From the NCBI GenBank assembly GCA_020444245.1, contig JAHLLI010000011.1, positions 1 through 64,000 on the forward strand: a stretch of 64,000 nt of DNA. The letters are read 5' to 3'. The translations under genes were made by a program, and so were the position numbers. The stretch comes from Actinomycetales bacterium (GTDB taxonomy: Bacteria; Actinomycetota; Actinomycetes; Actinomycetales; Cellulomonadaceae). Numbering within the stretch: position 1 is the first letter of the stretch; each line of letters opens with the position of its first letter. The notes beneath the pieces are model-generated. The model had not been told where the DNA came from and searched no databases. It worked only from the letters and a program-made list of their open reading frames with translations. Below, piece by piece: positions 44,888 to 56,438 of the stretch.

Positions 44888-46321
44888 ATGAGTCACCCCG
44901 TTCGACGCGCGGCGGTCCTGGCGCTGACCGCGAGCCTGGTCGCATCCGCCGCCGGAGCGTCGGCCCACGACCGGTCCGAGGACCACGACGGGTCCGAGAA
45001 CCACGGTCGGCCCGCCACCACCACCGGCCCGTCCAGCAGCGACGCGCCCTACCTGGTCCCCGCGGCCACGGGCGTGCGCACCACGAGCGTCCTGACCGCC
45101 GGTGACACGGTGGCCGGCTACACGATGAGCGGCCTGCCCGACGGGCTGGGCGCCTTCGACAACCACGACGGCACGTTCACGCTGATCTCGAACCACGAGC
45201 TGTCCGCCGGCGACGGGCTGGTCCATGCGCACGGCGCCACGGGCTCGTTCATCTCCCGCTGGGTGATCGACAAGCGCACCCTGCGGGTGCTCTCCGGCAC
45301 CGACCAGATCCGGCGTCTCCTGGTCGCGGACCCGGCCGGTGGCTGGGCCGTCTCGACGGACCCGATCACCCGGATGTGCTCGGCCGACCTGCCCGCGGTC
45401 TCGGCGTTCTACGACCGGCGCACCCGCACCGGCTACCCGGGCCGGATCTTCACCAACGGCGAGGAGACCGGCGGCGGTCGCGCCTTCGCGCACGTCCTGG
45501 ACAGCGGCGACAGCTACGAGCTGCCCGCACTCGGGAACGCAGCCTGGGAGAACGTGGTGGCCAACCCGTCGACCGGGCGCCGGACCGTCGTCGTGGGCAC
45601 CTCCGACACCGGTGGCGGCGAGGTGTACGTCTACGCCGGGACCAAGCAGCGCACCGGCAACCCCGTCGAGCGCGCGGGCCTGACCGACGGCACGTCGCTG
45701 GTGGTCTCGGTGCCGGCGCTGCCGACCGAGTCCGGGGCCGAGTCGGTGCCCTCCGGGCGGCTCCCGTTCGAGCTGGTCCCGGCGGGCGAGGGCACCGGGT
45801 GGGACCGTCCCGAGGACGGCGCCTGGGACCCGCAGCACCCGGACGACTTCTACTTCGTGACCACGGCCAGCATGACCAAGCAGAGCCGGCTGTGGGTGCT
45901 GCACTTCCGTGACGCCGCACGGCCCGAGCTCGGCGGCACCGTCGAGCTGCTGCTCGAGGGTCCGGCCGACGCGGTCGGCGGCCCGAAGATGATGGACAAC
46001 ATCACCGTGGACCGCGGTTCCGTGCTGATCCAGGAGGACCCGGGCGGCAACGAGTACCTCGCCGGGATCTGGCAGTACGACATCCGCACGGGCACCGTGC
46101 GGCGGGTGGCCGACTTCGACCCGGAGCGCTTCCTGCCCGGCGGGTCCGTCTTCGACACGGTCGACGAGGAGTCCTCGGGGATCATCCCGGCGCCGTTCCT
46201 CGGCCGCGGCGTGTACCTGCTCGACGCCCAGAACCACACGGCGGTCGCCGACCCGGCCGTGGTGCAGAAGGGCCAGTACCTGACCCTGACGATCCAGGGC
46301 TCGGGGCGCTCGCGGCACTGA
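44888..46321 (+). CDS. Secreted PhoX-like (DUF839) protein
   Basis: 477 residues with a signal peptide (1-26, cleavage after ASA). The beta-propeller body contains GLPDGLGAFDNHDGTFTLISN, TNGEETGGGRAFAH, AWENVVANP, DRPEDGAWDP and LIQEDPGGNEYL, typical of DUF839/PhoX-type proteins that bind Ca2+ and sometimes act as alkaline phosphatases. The extracytoplasmic enzyme activity cannot be confirmed from motifs alone. GAGGAGG precedes the ATG. A strong bidirectional terminator follows. Confidence 0.85.
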   Translation: MSHPVRRAAVLALTASLVASAAGASAHDRSEDHDGSENHGRPATTTGPSSSDAPYLVPAATGVRTTSVLTAGDTVAGYTMSGLPDGLGAFDNHDGTFTLISNHELSAGDGLVHAHGATGSFISRWVIDKRTLRVLSGTDQIRRLLVADPAGGWAVSTDPITRMCSADLPAVSAFYDRRTRTGYPGRIFTNGEETGGGRAFAHVLDSGDSYELPALGNAAWENVVANPSTGRRTVVVGTSDTGGGEVYVYAGTKQRTGNPVERAGLTDGTSLVVSVPALPTESGAESVPSGRLPFELVPAGEGTGWDRPEDGAWDPQHPDDFYFVTTASMTKQSRLWVLHFRDAARPELGGTVELLLEGPADAVGGPKMMDNITVDRGSVLIQEDPGGNEYLAGIWQYDIRTGTVRRVADFDPERFLPGGSVFDTVDEESSGIIPAPFLGRGVYLLDAQNHTAVADPAVVQKGQYLTLTIQGSGRSRH

Positions 46322-46331
46322 CCGCACACGA

Positions 46332-46370
46332 CACGAGGGCCGGGTGGGACGTCCCCACCCGGCCCTCGTG
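46332..46370. terminator. Bidirectional terminator hairpin
   Basis: CACGAGGGCCGGGTGGG (46332-46348) pairs perfectly with CCCACCCGGCCCTCGTG (46354-46370) around a 5-base loop. Located between the convergent PhoX-like and DUF2807 genes. Confidence 0.9.
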
Positions 46371-46374
46371 CGCG

Positions 46375-47067
46375 TCAGTCCTGGCGCACGTCGCCGGAGC
46401 CGAGCACCTGCGAGCTGATCCGCGGGTCACCGCGGTAGATCACGTTGCCGCTGCCCGCGATCCGCGCGTCGAGGGTGCCGGTCACGCTGGTCTGGATGTC
46501 CCCCGAGCCGGCCACCTCCGCCTTCGCGGCGGCGACCTCGAGGTCGAACGTGTGCACGTTGCCCGAACCGGCGACCCGGACGTCGAGCTCGTCCGCCGTG
46601 CCGGAGAGCGTGACGTCGCCCGAGCCCTCGATCCGTACGGAGACGCGCTGTGCGTCGAGGCCGTCCAGCTTCACGTTGCCGGAGCCCTGGACCAGGATGC
46701 TGAGCTCGTCGGCGGTCACCCGGCTGCCGGTCACGTCACCAGAGCCCTTGATGACCACGTCGTCGAGGTGGTCGGTCTCCAGCAGGTACGCGATCGAGCC
46801 CGTGACGAACGCACCGTTGCTGCTCAGCACCAGCCGGCCGTCGGTGACCTCGCTGGTCAACCGCGGGAGCGCGGGCTTCGCGGCGGTCACGGTCAGGGCG
46901 GGCCGGTCGCCGTGGACCACGACGAGGTCCCCGCTGGTGGACAGCTCCACGGCCCGGATGTCGCCGACCTTGCGGTCCTCGGAGTCCGTGGGCCCCGTGA
47001 CCACGGCACATCCGGTCAGGGCGAGCCCCGCCACCGCGGCGAGCACCAGCCCGAGAGTTCTGCGCAT
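46375..47067 (-). CDS. DUF2807 (head GIN domain) lipoprotein
   Basis: 230 residues. Lipobox LTGC with the lipidated cysteine at 20. The mature part is a beta-rich repeat domain with recurrent GSGDV/GSGNV turns every 19-25 residues, typical of the GIN/auto-transporter-head family that forms right-handed beta solenoids at the cell surface. Function of the family is unknown. AAGGAGGAACG precedes the ATG. Confidence 0.9.
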   Translation of the reverse strand: MRRTLGLVLAAVAGLALTGCAVVTGPTDSEDRKVGDIRAVELSTSGDLVVVHGDRPALTVTAAKPALPRLTSEVTDGRLVLSSNGAFVTGSIAYLLETDHLDDVVIKGSGDVTGSRVTADELSILVQGSGNVKLDGLDAQRVSVRIEGSGDVTLSGTADELDVRVAGSGNVHTFDLEVAAAKAEVAGSGDIQTSVTGTLDARIAGSGNVIYRGDPRISSQVLGSGDVRQD

Positions 47068-47260
47068 CGTTCCTCCTTGGTCGTCCCTACGCTCTCAGCG
47101 GGCCGCCGGCCGCGGCCATCGGGGGATGCCCTGAACCGACCCTGGTCCGTCCCCGAGGTGCCCGGAATGCGGCGGGCCCGGGAGCGGTTGCGCGAGGAGT
47201 CCCCCGGCGCGCGCCATCCGACGAGGCACGCTCCCGAGGAGGACCCGGAGAGGAGTGCAC

Positions 47261-48190
47261 GTGCAGATCGGCAGCTCGGACCTCGACATCGCGCCCCTGG
47301 CGCTCGGCGGCAACGTGTTCGGCTGGACGGCGGACGAGGCGGCCTCGTTCGCGGTGCTGGACGCCTTCGTGGCCGGCGGCGGCTCGATGGTGGACACCGC
47401 GGACGCCTACAGCGCGTGGGCGCCCGGTCACACGGGCGGCGAGAGCGAGACGGTGATCGGCCGATGGCTCGCCGCGCGCGGCCGGCGCGACGACGTCGTG
47501 GTGGCCACCAAGGTCAGCCAGCACCCGGACTTCCGCGGCCTGGCGCCGAGCACCGTCCGGGCCGCCGCGCAGGCGTCCCTCGGCCGGCTCGGCACCGACC
47601 GGATCGACCTGTACTGGGCCCACTTCGACGACGCGGACACCCCGATCGCCGAGACCGCCGGGGCCTTCTCCGCCCTGGTGGACGACGGCCTGGTGCGGTG
47701 GATCGGCGTCTCGAACTACTCCCCTGAGCGCATCGACGAGTGGATCGCGGCGGCCGACGCGGACGGCCTGCACCGTCCCGTCGCGCTCCAGCCGCACTAC
47801 AACCTGGTCGAGCGCGCGTTCGAGGGCGGCCTGCGGGACCGTGCCGAGCGGTACGGCCTGGGTGTCACGCCGTACTTCGCGCTGGCCCGGGGCTTCCTGA
47901 CCGGCAAGTACCGCGACGGCGGCCCGGACGTGGACAGCCCGCGCGCCGGCCAGGCGGCCGCCTACCTCGACGACCGCGGCCGCCGCGTCCTGGCCGCGCT
48001 CGACGAGGTGGCCGCGGCGCACGGGGTGCAGCCGGCGAGCGTCGCACTCGCGTGGCTGCGCAGCCGCCCCACGGTGGTGGCGCCCATCGCGAGCGCGAGG
48101 TCGACCGAGCAGCTGGCCCCGCTCCTGGCCTCCCTCGAGCTGGTCCTCTCCCCCGCCGAGCTCGAGCACCTCACCACCGCCGGCGCCTGA
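47261..48190 (+). CDS. Aldo/keto reductase
   Basis: 309 residues, (beta/alpha)8 NADPH-dependent oxidoreductase. The catalytic tetrad is present: D and Y in VDTADAYSAW, K in VVATKVSQ, H in LYWAHFDD. Closest in style to the tyrosine-type AKR11/AKR12-like bacterial enzymes. The GTG at 47261 is preferred over one two codons upstream because GAGAGGAG is then correctly spaced. Substrate unknown. Confidence 0.9.
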   Translation: MQIGSSDLDIAPLALGGNVFGWTADEAASFAVLDAFVAGGGSMVDTADAYSAWAPGHTGGESETVIGRWLAARGRRDDVVVATKVSQHPDFRGLAPSTVRAAAQASLGRLGTDRIDLYWAHFDDADTPIAETAGAFSALVDDGLVRWIGVSNYSPERIDEWIAAADADGLHRPVALQPHYNLVERAFEGGLRDRAERYGLGVTPYFALARGFLTGKYRDGGPDVDSPRAGQAAAYLDDRGRRVLAALDEVAAAHGVQPASVALAWLRSRPTVVAPIASARSTEQLAPLLASLELVLSPAELEHLTTAGA

Positions 48191-48286
48191 CCCGGCGCCG
48201 GGAGCGAAGCGGGGAGCCGCGGCCTCGCCGGCCTAGGGCCCGGCGCCGGGAGCGAAGCGGGGAGCCGCGGCCTCGCCGGCCTAGGG
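48191..48286. repeat. Perfect 48-bp tandem duplication
   Basis: Copies at 48191-48238 and 48239-48286, starting cccggcgccgggagcgaagc, immediately after the aldo/keto reductase stop; a fragment of a third copy follows. Identical copies suggest a recent duplication. Confidence 0.9.
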
Positions 48287-48323
48287 CCCGGCTCCCCGCC
48301 GCGGCGGGAGTGGGCAGACGCGG

Positions 48324-48359
48324 CACGGCCGCCCCGGTCCGCAGATCGGGGCGGCCGTG
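48324..48359. terminator. Bidirectional terminator hairpin
   Basis: CACGGCCGCCCC (48324-48335) pairs perfectly with GGGGCGGCCGTG (48348-48359), 12-base loop. Between the convergent aldo/keto reductase and glycosyltransferase genes. Confidence 0.75.
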
Positions 48360-48377
48360 GTGAGCCCGGCTGTGAGC

Positions 48378-49429
48378 TCAGCCCTCGCCGAACCAGCTCT
48401 TGACCGCGTCCGCGATCTGCTTCTCGAACTGCGAGTCGTCGTGCCGCTGGCGCAGCCAGGCGACGAAGTTGCCGCCGGCCACCCGGTCCAGCTCGGCCCG
48501 GCAGGCGGCGGTGTCGGTCACCGCGCGGAACAGCATGTCCTCGGCCTCGCGGGCGTCGCCGTACAGGAACGGGTAGCCGTCCGGCAGCAGGGCCCTGGCC
48601 CACGGCCGGTCCGGGAACACCCCGACCGCGCCGGCCACCAGCGCCTCGACGTACTCCAGGCCGTATGACTCGTCCACCGCCGTGGCCAGGAACGCCGTGG
48701 TCCGGGCGAGGTGGTGGTAGTAGTCCTCGCGGGTCGCGGTCAGCGGCCCCACCCACGCCCAGTCCTTGCGGGACAGCCGCATGGCCTTCTCGCTGATCAG
48801 GTGCGACTCGTGCAGCCGAGCCTCGACGTTGATCGGCGTGCGCTTGTGGACCCGCTCGACGACGTCGAGGAACAGCTGGGGCTGCTTGCGGTCGGACAGG
48901 TAGATCGCCGGGTACAGCACGATCGGCACGGTCGGCTCCTCGCGCGCCTGCACGTGCTCCAGACGGATGCCCAGGTTCGCCCAGGCGATCTTCGCCTTCT
49001 CGGCCAGCTGCGGCACCGTGAGCGAGGAGACGATCTCCCGGATCTCGGTCGCGGTCCGCTCGGAGTTGGCGAAGGTCGGGAACAACGCGCACGAGAGCGC
49101 GAGCGACGCACGCTGCACCTCGCTGGTGAACTGCGAGGTGTTCCACCACACGAAGTTCATGATCCGCGGCTGACCCCCGCCCACGGAGAGCGTCCGCCAC
49201 ACGGCCATCGAGTCGACCACGTCCATGTTGATGACCACGGTCTCGGCCGGGTCCAGGTACTCCAGCGGCACGACGTCGAACCCCTCGGCGTGCCGGGCCC
49301 TGCCGCCCACCAGCTTCGAGCCCGGGAACACCCTCATGAGGCGTCGCACCAGGGTCGCACCGGCGTCGTGGCCCCCGACCCGTCCGTCCTCGACGAACGC
49401 GCCCGCGTACTTGATGGCGACGGACACGG

Positions 49430-49433
<4 letters not shown>
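48378..49433 (-). CDS. Glycosyltransferase-like protein coupled to membrane pyrophosphatase
   Basis: 351 residues with a two-domain GT-B feel: an N-terminal half with WWNTSQF and ANSERTATE, and a C-terminal half with LYPAIYLSDRKQPQLFLDVV, LHESHL and the nucleotide-sugar region DESYGLEYVEALVAGAVGVF (compare the E-x7-E motif of GT4). Acceptor and donor unknown. GTG at 49433 overlaps the pyrophosphatase stop (GTGA), an unexpected coupling. Confidence 0.78.
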
Positions 49434-52009
<2,576 letters not shown>

Positions 52010-52353
52010 GGGTCACCCCAGCGGGAGCTCGACAACGGTGTCGTCTCGCACGCTAGGCGCACCGGCGAGCGTCGAAGCGTGACCTTGGGCTCAGTCGGCC
52101 ATGTCAGCACAAATGCACGGATGTGCACGGTGGGTGGAAGGTGGTGCACCCGCCGTGGGGCGCTCGCGCGACCTGGGAGGGATCCGTGGTGCACCCGCCG
52201 TGCGGACCCTCGCGCTACCTGGGAGGGAACCGTGGCGCACCCGCCGTGCGAGCGGGTGTGCAGCCGGGGCGGGGACCGTCGGGCGGCCGGAGCCCGGACC
52301 GTCGCCCGACCGGCAGTTGCGGCTCTCCCGCCGCGGCACGGCAGGATGGCACC
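52010..52353. other. 344-base intergenic region with tandem repeats
   Basis: Holds the promoter side of the pyrophosphatase gene (TAGCGT on the minus strand about 40 bases upstream of its GTG) and a 45-46 bp tandem repeat. I see no supported gene in it. Confidence 0.5.
52146..52255. repeat. 45-46 bp tandem repeat, about 2.5 copies
   Basis: gcacccgccgtg begins at 52146, 52191 and 52237, each of the first two followed by a gcgcgacctgggagggatcc-like segment. A more degenerate copy may precede it. Confidence 0.75.
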
Positions 52354-52515
52354 GTGACCGCCGTCTTCGTGCCCGGGGAGCTCGTGGCCCCGCGCGCGGG
52401 CGACGCGCCGCGCGCCTCCGGTGCGCGCCGCACGGTCTTGACCGGGTACGGCCACCGCCCGCAGGACCACGCGGACGCCGACGCCCCGATCCTGGAACAC
52501 TGGGGCGCGGCATGA
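52354..52515 (+). CDS. Possible 53-residue protein upstream of PP2C phosphatase
   Basis: A GTG-started frame six bases after CAGGAT (a weak leaderless -10) encodes a soluble peptide starting MTAVFVPGELVAPR. Its TGA overlaps the phosphatase ATG (ATGA), consistent with translational coupling. No family recognised. Confidence 0.4.
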   Translation: MTAVFVPGELVAPRAGDAPRASGARRTVLTGYGHRPQDHADADAPILEHWGAA

Positions 52516-53459
52516 GACCAGCCCTCCACAGCGCCCTGCTGTCGATCACCGGCCCGCACCGCACCTCCAACCAGGACGCGGCGGCTGCCGCCCGGGACTT
52601 CGCCCTGGTCGCCGACGGCGTCGGCGGTCATGCCGGCGGCGACGTCGCCTCACGCGTAGTGACCCGCGTCCTGGTCGACGGCCTGGCCGGCACCGCGGCC
52701 GTCGACCTCGACGAGACCGGCCTGCGCGCCCTCCTCAGGACCGCCAACGACGCCCTCGCGGGCGAGTCGGGTCGCGACCCGCGCCTCATCGGGCTCGCGA
52801 CCACCGTCACCGGCGTGTTCTGCGCGCAGGACGGGGTCCGCGTCGCACACATCGGAGACTCCAGGGCCTACCTGGTGCGCGGCGGGATCGGTAGCCGCAT
52901 CAGCCACGACGACTCCTACGTGCAGCTGCTCGTCGACACCGGGGTCCTGGATCCTGCCGAGGCGTGGCAGCACCCGCAGAGCAACCTGCTGACCCAGGTG
53001 CTGGCCGGGACCTCGGAGGACGCCGCGCAGCTCCAGGTGATCCACCAGCACGCGGCCCTGGGAGACCGCTGGCTGCTGTGCACCGACGGCCTGACCGACT
53101 ACGTCGACGAGCCGAGCGTGCTCGAGGTCCTGGTCGACGCCGCCGACCCGGACGAGGCCGCCGAGCGGCTGTTGGCCGCCGCCTTGGCTCGCGACGCGCA
53201 CGACAACGTCACGGTCGTGGTGAGCGACGTCGTGGCGCTCGAGGACGCCGACCCGGTCGAACCGCGGCTCGCGGGGTCGGCGCTCGACCGTGGCGCCGAG
53301 CCGGAGCTCGCGACGCAACCGATGCCCGAGGCGGAGCCGCTACCCGAGGCGGAGCCGCTACCCGACGAGGAGCCGGTACCCGAGGCGGAGCCGGTACCCG
53401 AGGCGGAGCCGGTACCCGACGAGGAGCCGGTACCCGAGGCGGAGCCGAGCACCGACTGA
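52512..53459 (+). CDS. PP2C-family Ser/Thr protein phosphatase with acidic repeat tail
   Basis: 315 residues. Metal-site motifs of PPM phosphatases are intact: RTSNQD (17-22), VADGVGGHAGG (33-43), HIGDSRAYLV, LCTDGLTDYV and HDNVTVVV. Lacks the membrane helix of PstP-type enzymes; instead the catalytic domain (1-240) is followed by a tail of Pro-Glu-Ala-Glu-Pro repeats (about 262-315), encoded by 18-base units. Usually counteracts Ser/Thr kinases; no kinase in the window. Confidence 0.9.
   Translation: MRPALHSALLSITGPHRTSNQDAAAAARDFALVADGVGGHAGGDVASRVVTRVLVDGLAGTAAVDLDETGLRALLRTANDALAGESGRDPRLIGLATTVTGVFCAQDGVRVAHIGDSRAYLVRGGIGSRISHDDSYVQLLVDTGVLDPAEAWQHPQSNLLTQVLAGTSEDAAQLQVIHQHAALGDRWLLCTDGLTDYVDEPSVLEVLVDAADPDEAAERLLAAALARDAHDNVTVVVSDVVALEDADPVEPRLAGSALDRGAEPELATQPMPEAEPLPEAEPLPDEEPVPEAEPVPEAEPVPDEEPVPEAEPSTD
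53322..53456. repeat. Coding 18-bp repeats (PEAEPL/PDEEPV)
   Basis: Seven or so units such as gaggcggagccggtaccc encode the acidic Pro-rich tail of the phosphatase; unit length keeps frame. Confidence 0.85.
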
Positions 53460-53483
53460 GCCCGAACGGCAACGGAACGCCGG

Positions 53484-54971
53484 TCAGCCGCGCTCCGGGC
53501 TCCCGGACGGCTCGGCTCGCACTGCCAGCGCCGTCGGGATCGCTGCCAGGCTGAGCACAGCCCCGACCAGGAACGCCGCGTGCACCCCGGCGGCGGTCGC
53601 GACCACCTCCCCGGCGCCCACCGCCTGCTGCGACAGGGCGGTCGCGGTGAGGACGGTGACGAACAGGGCAGTGCCCGCGGCGCCCGCCACCTGCTGCACG
53701 GTGCCGACCACCGCGCTGCCGTGCGAGTACAGCGGCTGCGGCACCGAGCCGAGTGCCGCCGTGAACAGCGGCGTGAACGTGAGCGCGAGCCCGATGCTCA
53801 GCACCACATGGCAGGCCAGCACGAACCACGGCGCGGTCCCCGCGCCGAACAGGGTCATGCCCCACAGCGACAGGCTGACGACGGCGGCGGCCGGCACGAG
53901 CAGGGGCCGCGGCCCCAGCCGGTCGTACAACCGGCCGACGCCGGGCGCGAGCAGGCCCATGAGCAGGCCGCCCGGGAGCATCAGGAGGCCCGTGCCCAGC
54001 ACGTCGAGCCCGAGCACCCGCTGGGTGTAGATCGGCAGCAGGATGATCGTGCCGAAGAGCGCGAGCATGCTCAGGCCCATCAGCCCGACGCTCACCGCGT
54101 AGGTCGGTGAGGCGAACACGCGCAGGTCCAGCAGCGCCGCGTCCGCGCGCTGCAGCCACAGCTGGCGAGCGACGAACAGCGAGAGGGCGACCAGGCCGAC
54201 CCCCAGGGGCAGCCAGGCCCCGAGCGCGCCGCCCGTCGCGACCTCGCCGAACCGGCTCAGGCCGAGGACCACGCCGCCGAACGCGAGCGCCGACAGCACG
54301 ACGGAGAGCACGTCGACCCGGGCGTAACGGGGCTCGTTGAGCGTGGGCAGCCGCCACAGGCCCGCGCCGAGAGCGACGAGGGCGATGGGCAGGACGAGGG
54401 CGAACAGCGCCCGCCAGGGCAGCACGGCGAGGACCAGGCCGGAGATCGTCGGGCCGATCGCGGGGGCGACCGAGATCACCACGGAGATGTTGCCCATGGT
54501 GCGGCCCCGCGAGGCCGGCGGGGTCACCGTCATCACGGTGGTCATCAGCAGCGGGAGCATGATCGCGGTCCCCGACGCCTGGACCACCCGGCCCGCCACG
54601 AGCACCTCGAAGCCCGGGGCGAGCGCGCTGATCAGCGTGCCCAGCGAGAACAGGCCCATCGCCGCCCCGAAGGCGGCGCGCGTCGTGACCCGCTGGAGCA
54701 CGAAGCCGGTGACCGGGATCACCACGGCCATGGTGAGCATGAACGCCGCGCTGACCCACTGGGCGGTCGCCGCGGTGATCGCCAGGTCGGTCATGAGCCG
54801 GGGCAGGGCCACGCCCATGATCGTCTCGTTGAGGATCACGACGAACGTGCTGGCCAGCAGGATCGCGACGGCGAGCCGGTCGCGTCGGCTCATGGTCGCG
54901 GGAGCGGCGGCCACGTCGGGGAGCGGCGCGGACGCCGGCTCCGTGGTGGCCTGCCGGGTGGCTTCGGTCAT
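53484..54971 (-). CDS. MFS transporter, DHA2 (EmrB/QacA-like) family
   Basis: 495 residues, about 14 helices. Motif C-type and family landmarks: LNETIMGVALPRLMTDL in helix 1, WVSAAFMLTMAVVIPVTG, and GRVVQASGTAIMLPL. Proton-coupled export of drugs or lipophilic compounds is typical. ATG at 54971 with AAGGGGC before it; a start 14 codons upstream is possible but less likely. No adjacent regulator. Confidence 0.92.
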   Translation of the reverse strand: MTEATRQATTEPASAPLPDVAAAPATMSRRDRLAVAILLASTFVVILNETIMGVALPRLMTDLAITAATAQWVSAAFMLTMAVVIPVTGFVLQRVTTRAAFGAAMGLFSLGTLISALAPGFEVLVAGRVVQASGTAIMLPLLMTTVMTVTPPASRGRTMGNISVVISVAPAIGPTISGLVLAVLPWRALFALVLPIALVALGAGLWRLPTLNEPRYARVDVLSVVLSALAFGGVVLGLSRFGEVATGGALGAWLPLGVGLVALSLFVARQLWLQRADAALLDLRVFASPTYAVSVGLMGLSMLALFGTIILLPIYTQRVLGLDVLGTGLLMLPGGLLMGLLAPGVGRLYDRLGPRPLLVPAAAVVSLSLWGMTLFGAGTAPWFVLACHVVLSIGLALTFTPLFTAALGSVPQPLYSHGSAVVGTVQQVAGAAGTALFVTVLTATALSQQAVGAGEVVATAAGVHAAFLVGAVLSLAAIPTALAVRAEPSGSPERG

Positions 54972-55119
54972 GAAGGTGCCCCTTGCACGTCGTCGGGAGG
55001 ATCCCGGCGTCACCTCCGCTCAGGACCGCGGCCCAGTCTGCGACCCACCACCGACACGCGTCGAGACGTTTCCGCCGACGGCGCACGCCCCGGGCCGGAC
55101 CCGCCGCGGAGCGCCGCGC

Positions 55120-55500
55120 TCAGCGCGCCGGCTCGTGCGGGAACAGGCAGAACGGGTGACCCTCGGGGTCGAGCATCACGCGCACGTCGTCCTGCGGCTG
55201 CCACGCCGCCTGGCGGGCACCGAGCGACTCGGCGAGCGCGACGCCCTCGGCCAGGTCGTCGACGGCGATGTCCAGGTGCAGCTGCATCTGACCGGCCTCC
55301 GGCTCGGCCGGCCAGGTCGGCGCCTCGTGCAGCGGCTCGAGCTGGAAGGACAGCCCGGCGCCGCCGCCGGGGGCACGCAGCGTGCACCACGTCGGCTCCT
55401 GGGTGACCACCTCCCAGCCCAGCAACGCCTGGTAGAAGCCCGCGAGCGCGACCGGGTCGCGAGCGTCCAGCACCGTGGCACTCAGCCCGAGACGAGGCAT
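55120..55500 (-). CDS. VOC-family (glyoxalase/bleomycin-resistance-like) protein
   Basis: 126 residues, one pair of beta-alpha-beta-beta-beta modules: LSATVLDARDPVALAGFYQALLGW and MQLHLDIAVDDLAEGVALAES, ending DPEGHPFCLF, typical of VOC proteins. Metal ligands may be H81-type and E116-type residues, but function (resistance or lyase) cannot be told. ATG at 55500 has GGAGGGAGGG upstream. Confidence 0.88.
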   Translation of the reverse strand: MPRLGLSATVLDARDPVALAGFYQALLGWEVVTQEPTWCTLRAPGGGAGLSFQLEPLHEAPTWPAEPEAGQMQLHLDIAVDDLAEGVALAESLGARQAAWQPQDDVRVMLDPEGHPFCLFPHEPAR

Positions 55501-55630
55501 GCCGATCCCTCCCTCCACCATGACACCACCTCGGCCGCGGACCCGCAGGTGGTGTCGCCGCGAGGGCGCAGGCGATCCGCGGCCGCAATTGCCCGTGCGG
55601 GTCGGCCCATGGAGGTGCGACGTTGGCCTG

Positions 55631-56407
55631 GTGTGGCAGGTCGAGGCGGTACGACGGATGGTGGAGGAGACCGTCGGGTCGGCGGTGCTGGGCGTCTACC
55701 TGCACGGCTCCGCGACGGATGGTGGCTTGAGGCCGGCGAGTGACCTCGACGTGTTCGCGGTCACTCGCCGGGGCCTGGCCCCGGCCGTGCGGAGCGCCCT
55801 CGTGGAGGGTCTGCTGCCACTGTCCGGCCGCGGCGCGGCCGACGACTCGCGGCCCGTCGAGCTCACCGTGGTGGTCCAGTCCCAGGTGCGCCCGTGGCGC
55901 TATCCGCCGCTGCGCGACTTCCACTACGGAGAGTGGCTCCGAGCGGAGATCGCCGCGAACGGCCCGCCCCAACCCCAGTACGCGACCAACCTGGCGATCG
56001 AGATCACCCAGCTGCTGGCGCGTGGGCGCACGATCAGCGGCCCACCACCGAGTGCCTTGCTCGACCCTGTGCCCGTAGGCGACGTGGTGCAGGCCAGTCT
56101 GGACGCGATCCCCGGGCTCCTGGACGACCTGGCCGGTGACACGCGAAACGTCGTGCTCACCCTCGCCCGCATCTGGGCGACCGTCGCCACCGGCGAGGTC
56201 CTCGACAAGGCGTCCGCCGCCGCGTGGGCACTGCGACGCCTTCCGCCGGTCCATCGACCGGTCCTGCGCCACGCGCGCGACCTCTACCTCACGTCCACCT
56301 ACGCGGACGAGGAGCCCTGGAGCTCAACCCTGCTGGCGCAGGTGGAGCGGCACGCACCGGCAGTGCTCGAGCGCATCGCGCAGGCGGCGGTGCAGCGGCG
56401 GGACTAG
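55631..56407 (+). CDS. AadA-like aminoglycoside nucleotidyltransferase
   Basis: 258 residues, same layout as ANT(3'')/ANT(9). Nucleotidyltransferase core YLHGSATDGGLRPASDLDVF (23-42, metal aspartates 38 and 40), the catalytic-base candidate Glu77 in PVELTVV, PWRYPPLRDFHYGEWLRAEI (88-107), and the C-terminal helical domain with DLAGDTRNVVLTLARIW. The active-site residues known from AadA are all matched. It may adenylylate streptomycin/spectinomycin. Likely a chromosomal, intrinsic gene: base composition matches its surroundings and no mobile element is near. GTG start at 55631 is the only good candidate. Confidence 0.88.
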   Translation: MWQVEAVRRMVEETVGSAVLGVYLHGSATDGGLRPASDLDVFAVTRRGLAPAVRSALVEGLLPLSGRGAADDSRPVELTVVVQSQVRPWRYPPLRDFHYGEWLRAEIAANGPPQPQYATNLAIEITQLLARGRTISGPPPSALLDPVPVGDVVQASLDAIPGLLDDLAGDTRNVVLTLARIWATVATGEVLDKASAAAWALRRLPPVHRPVLRHARDLYLTSTYADEEPWSSTLLAQVERHAPAVLERIAQAAVQRRD

Positions 56408-56438
56408 GCAGGCCGCCACACTCCGCCGCCACGCACCG

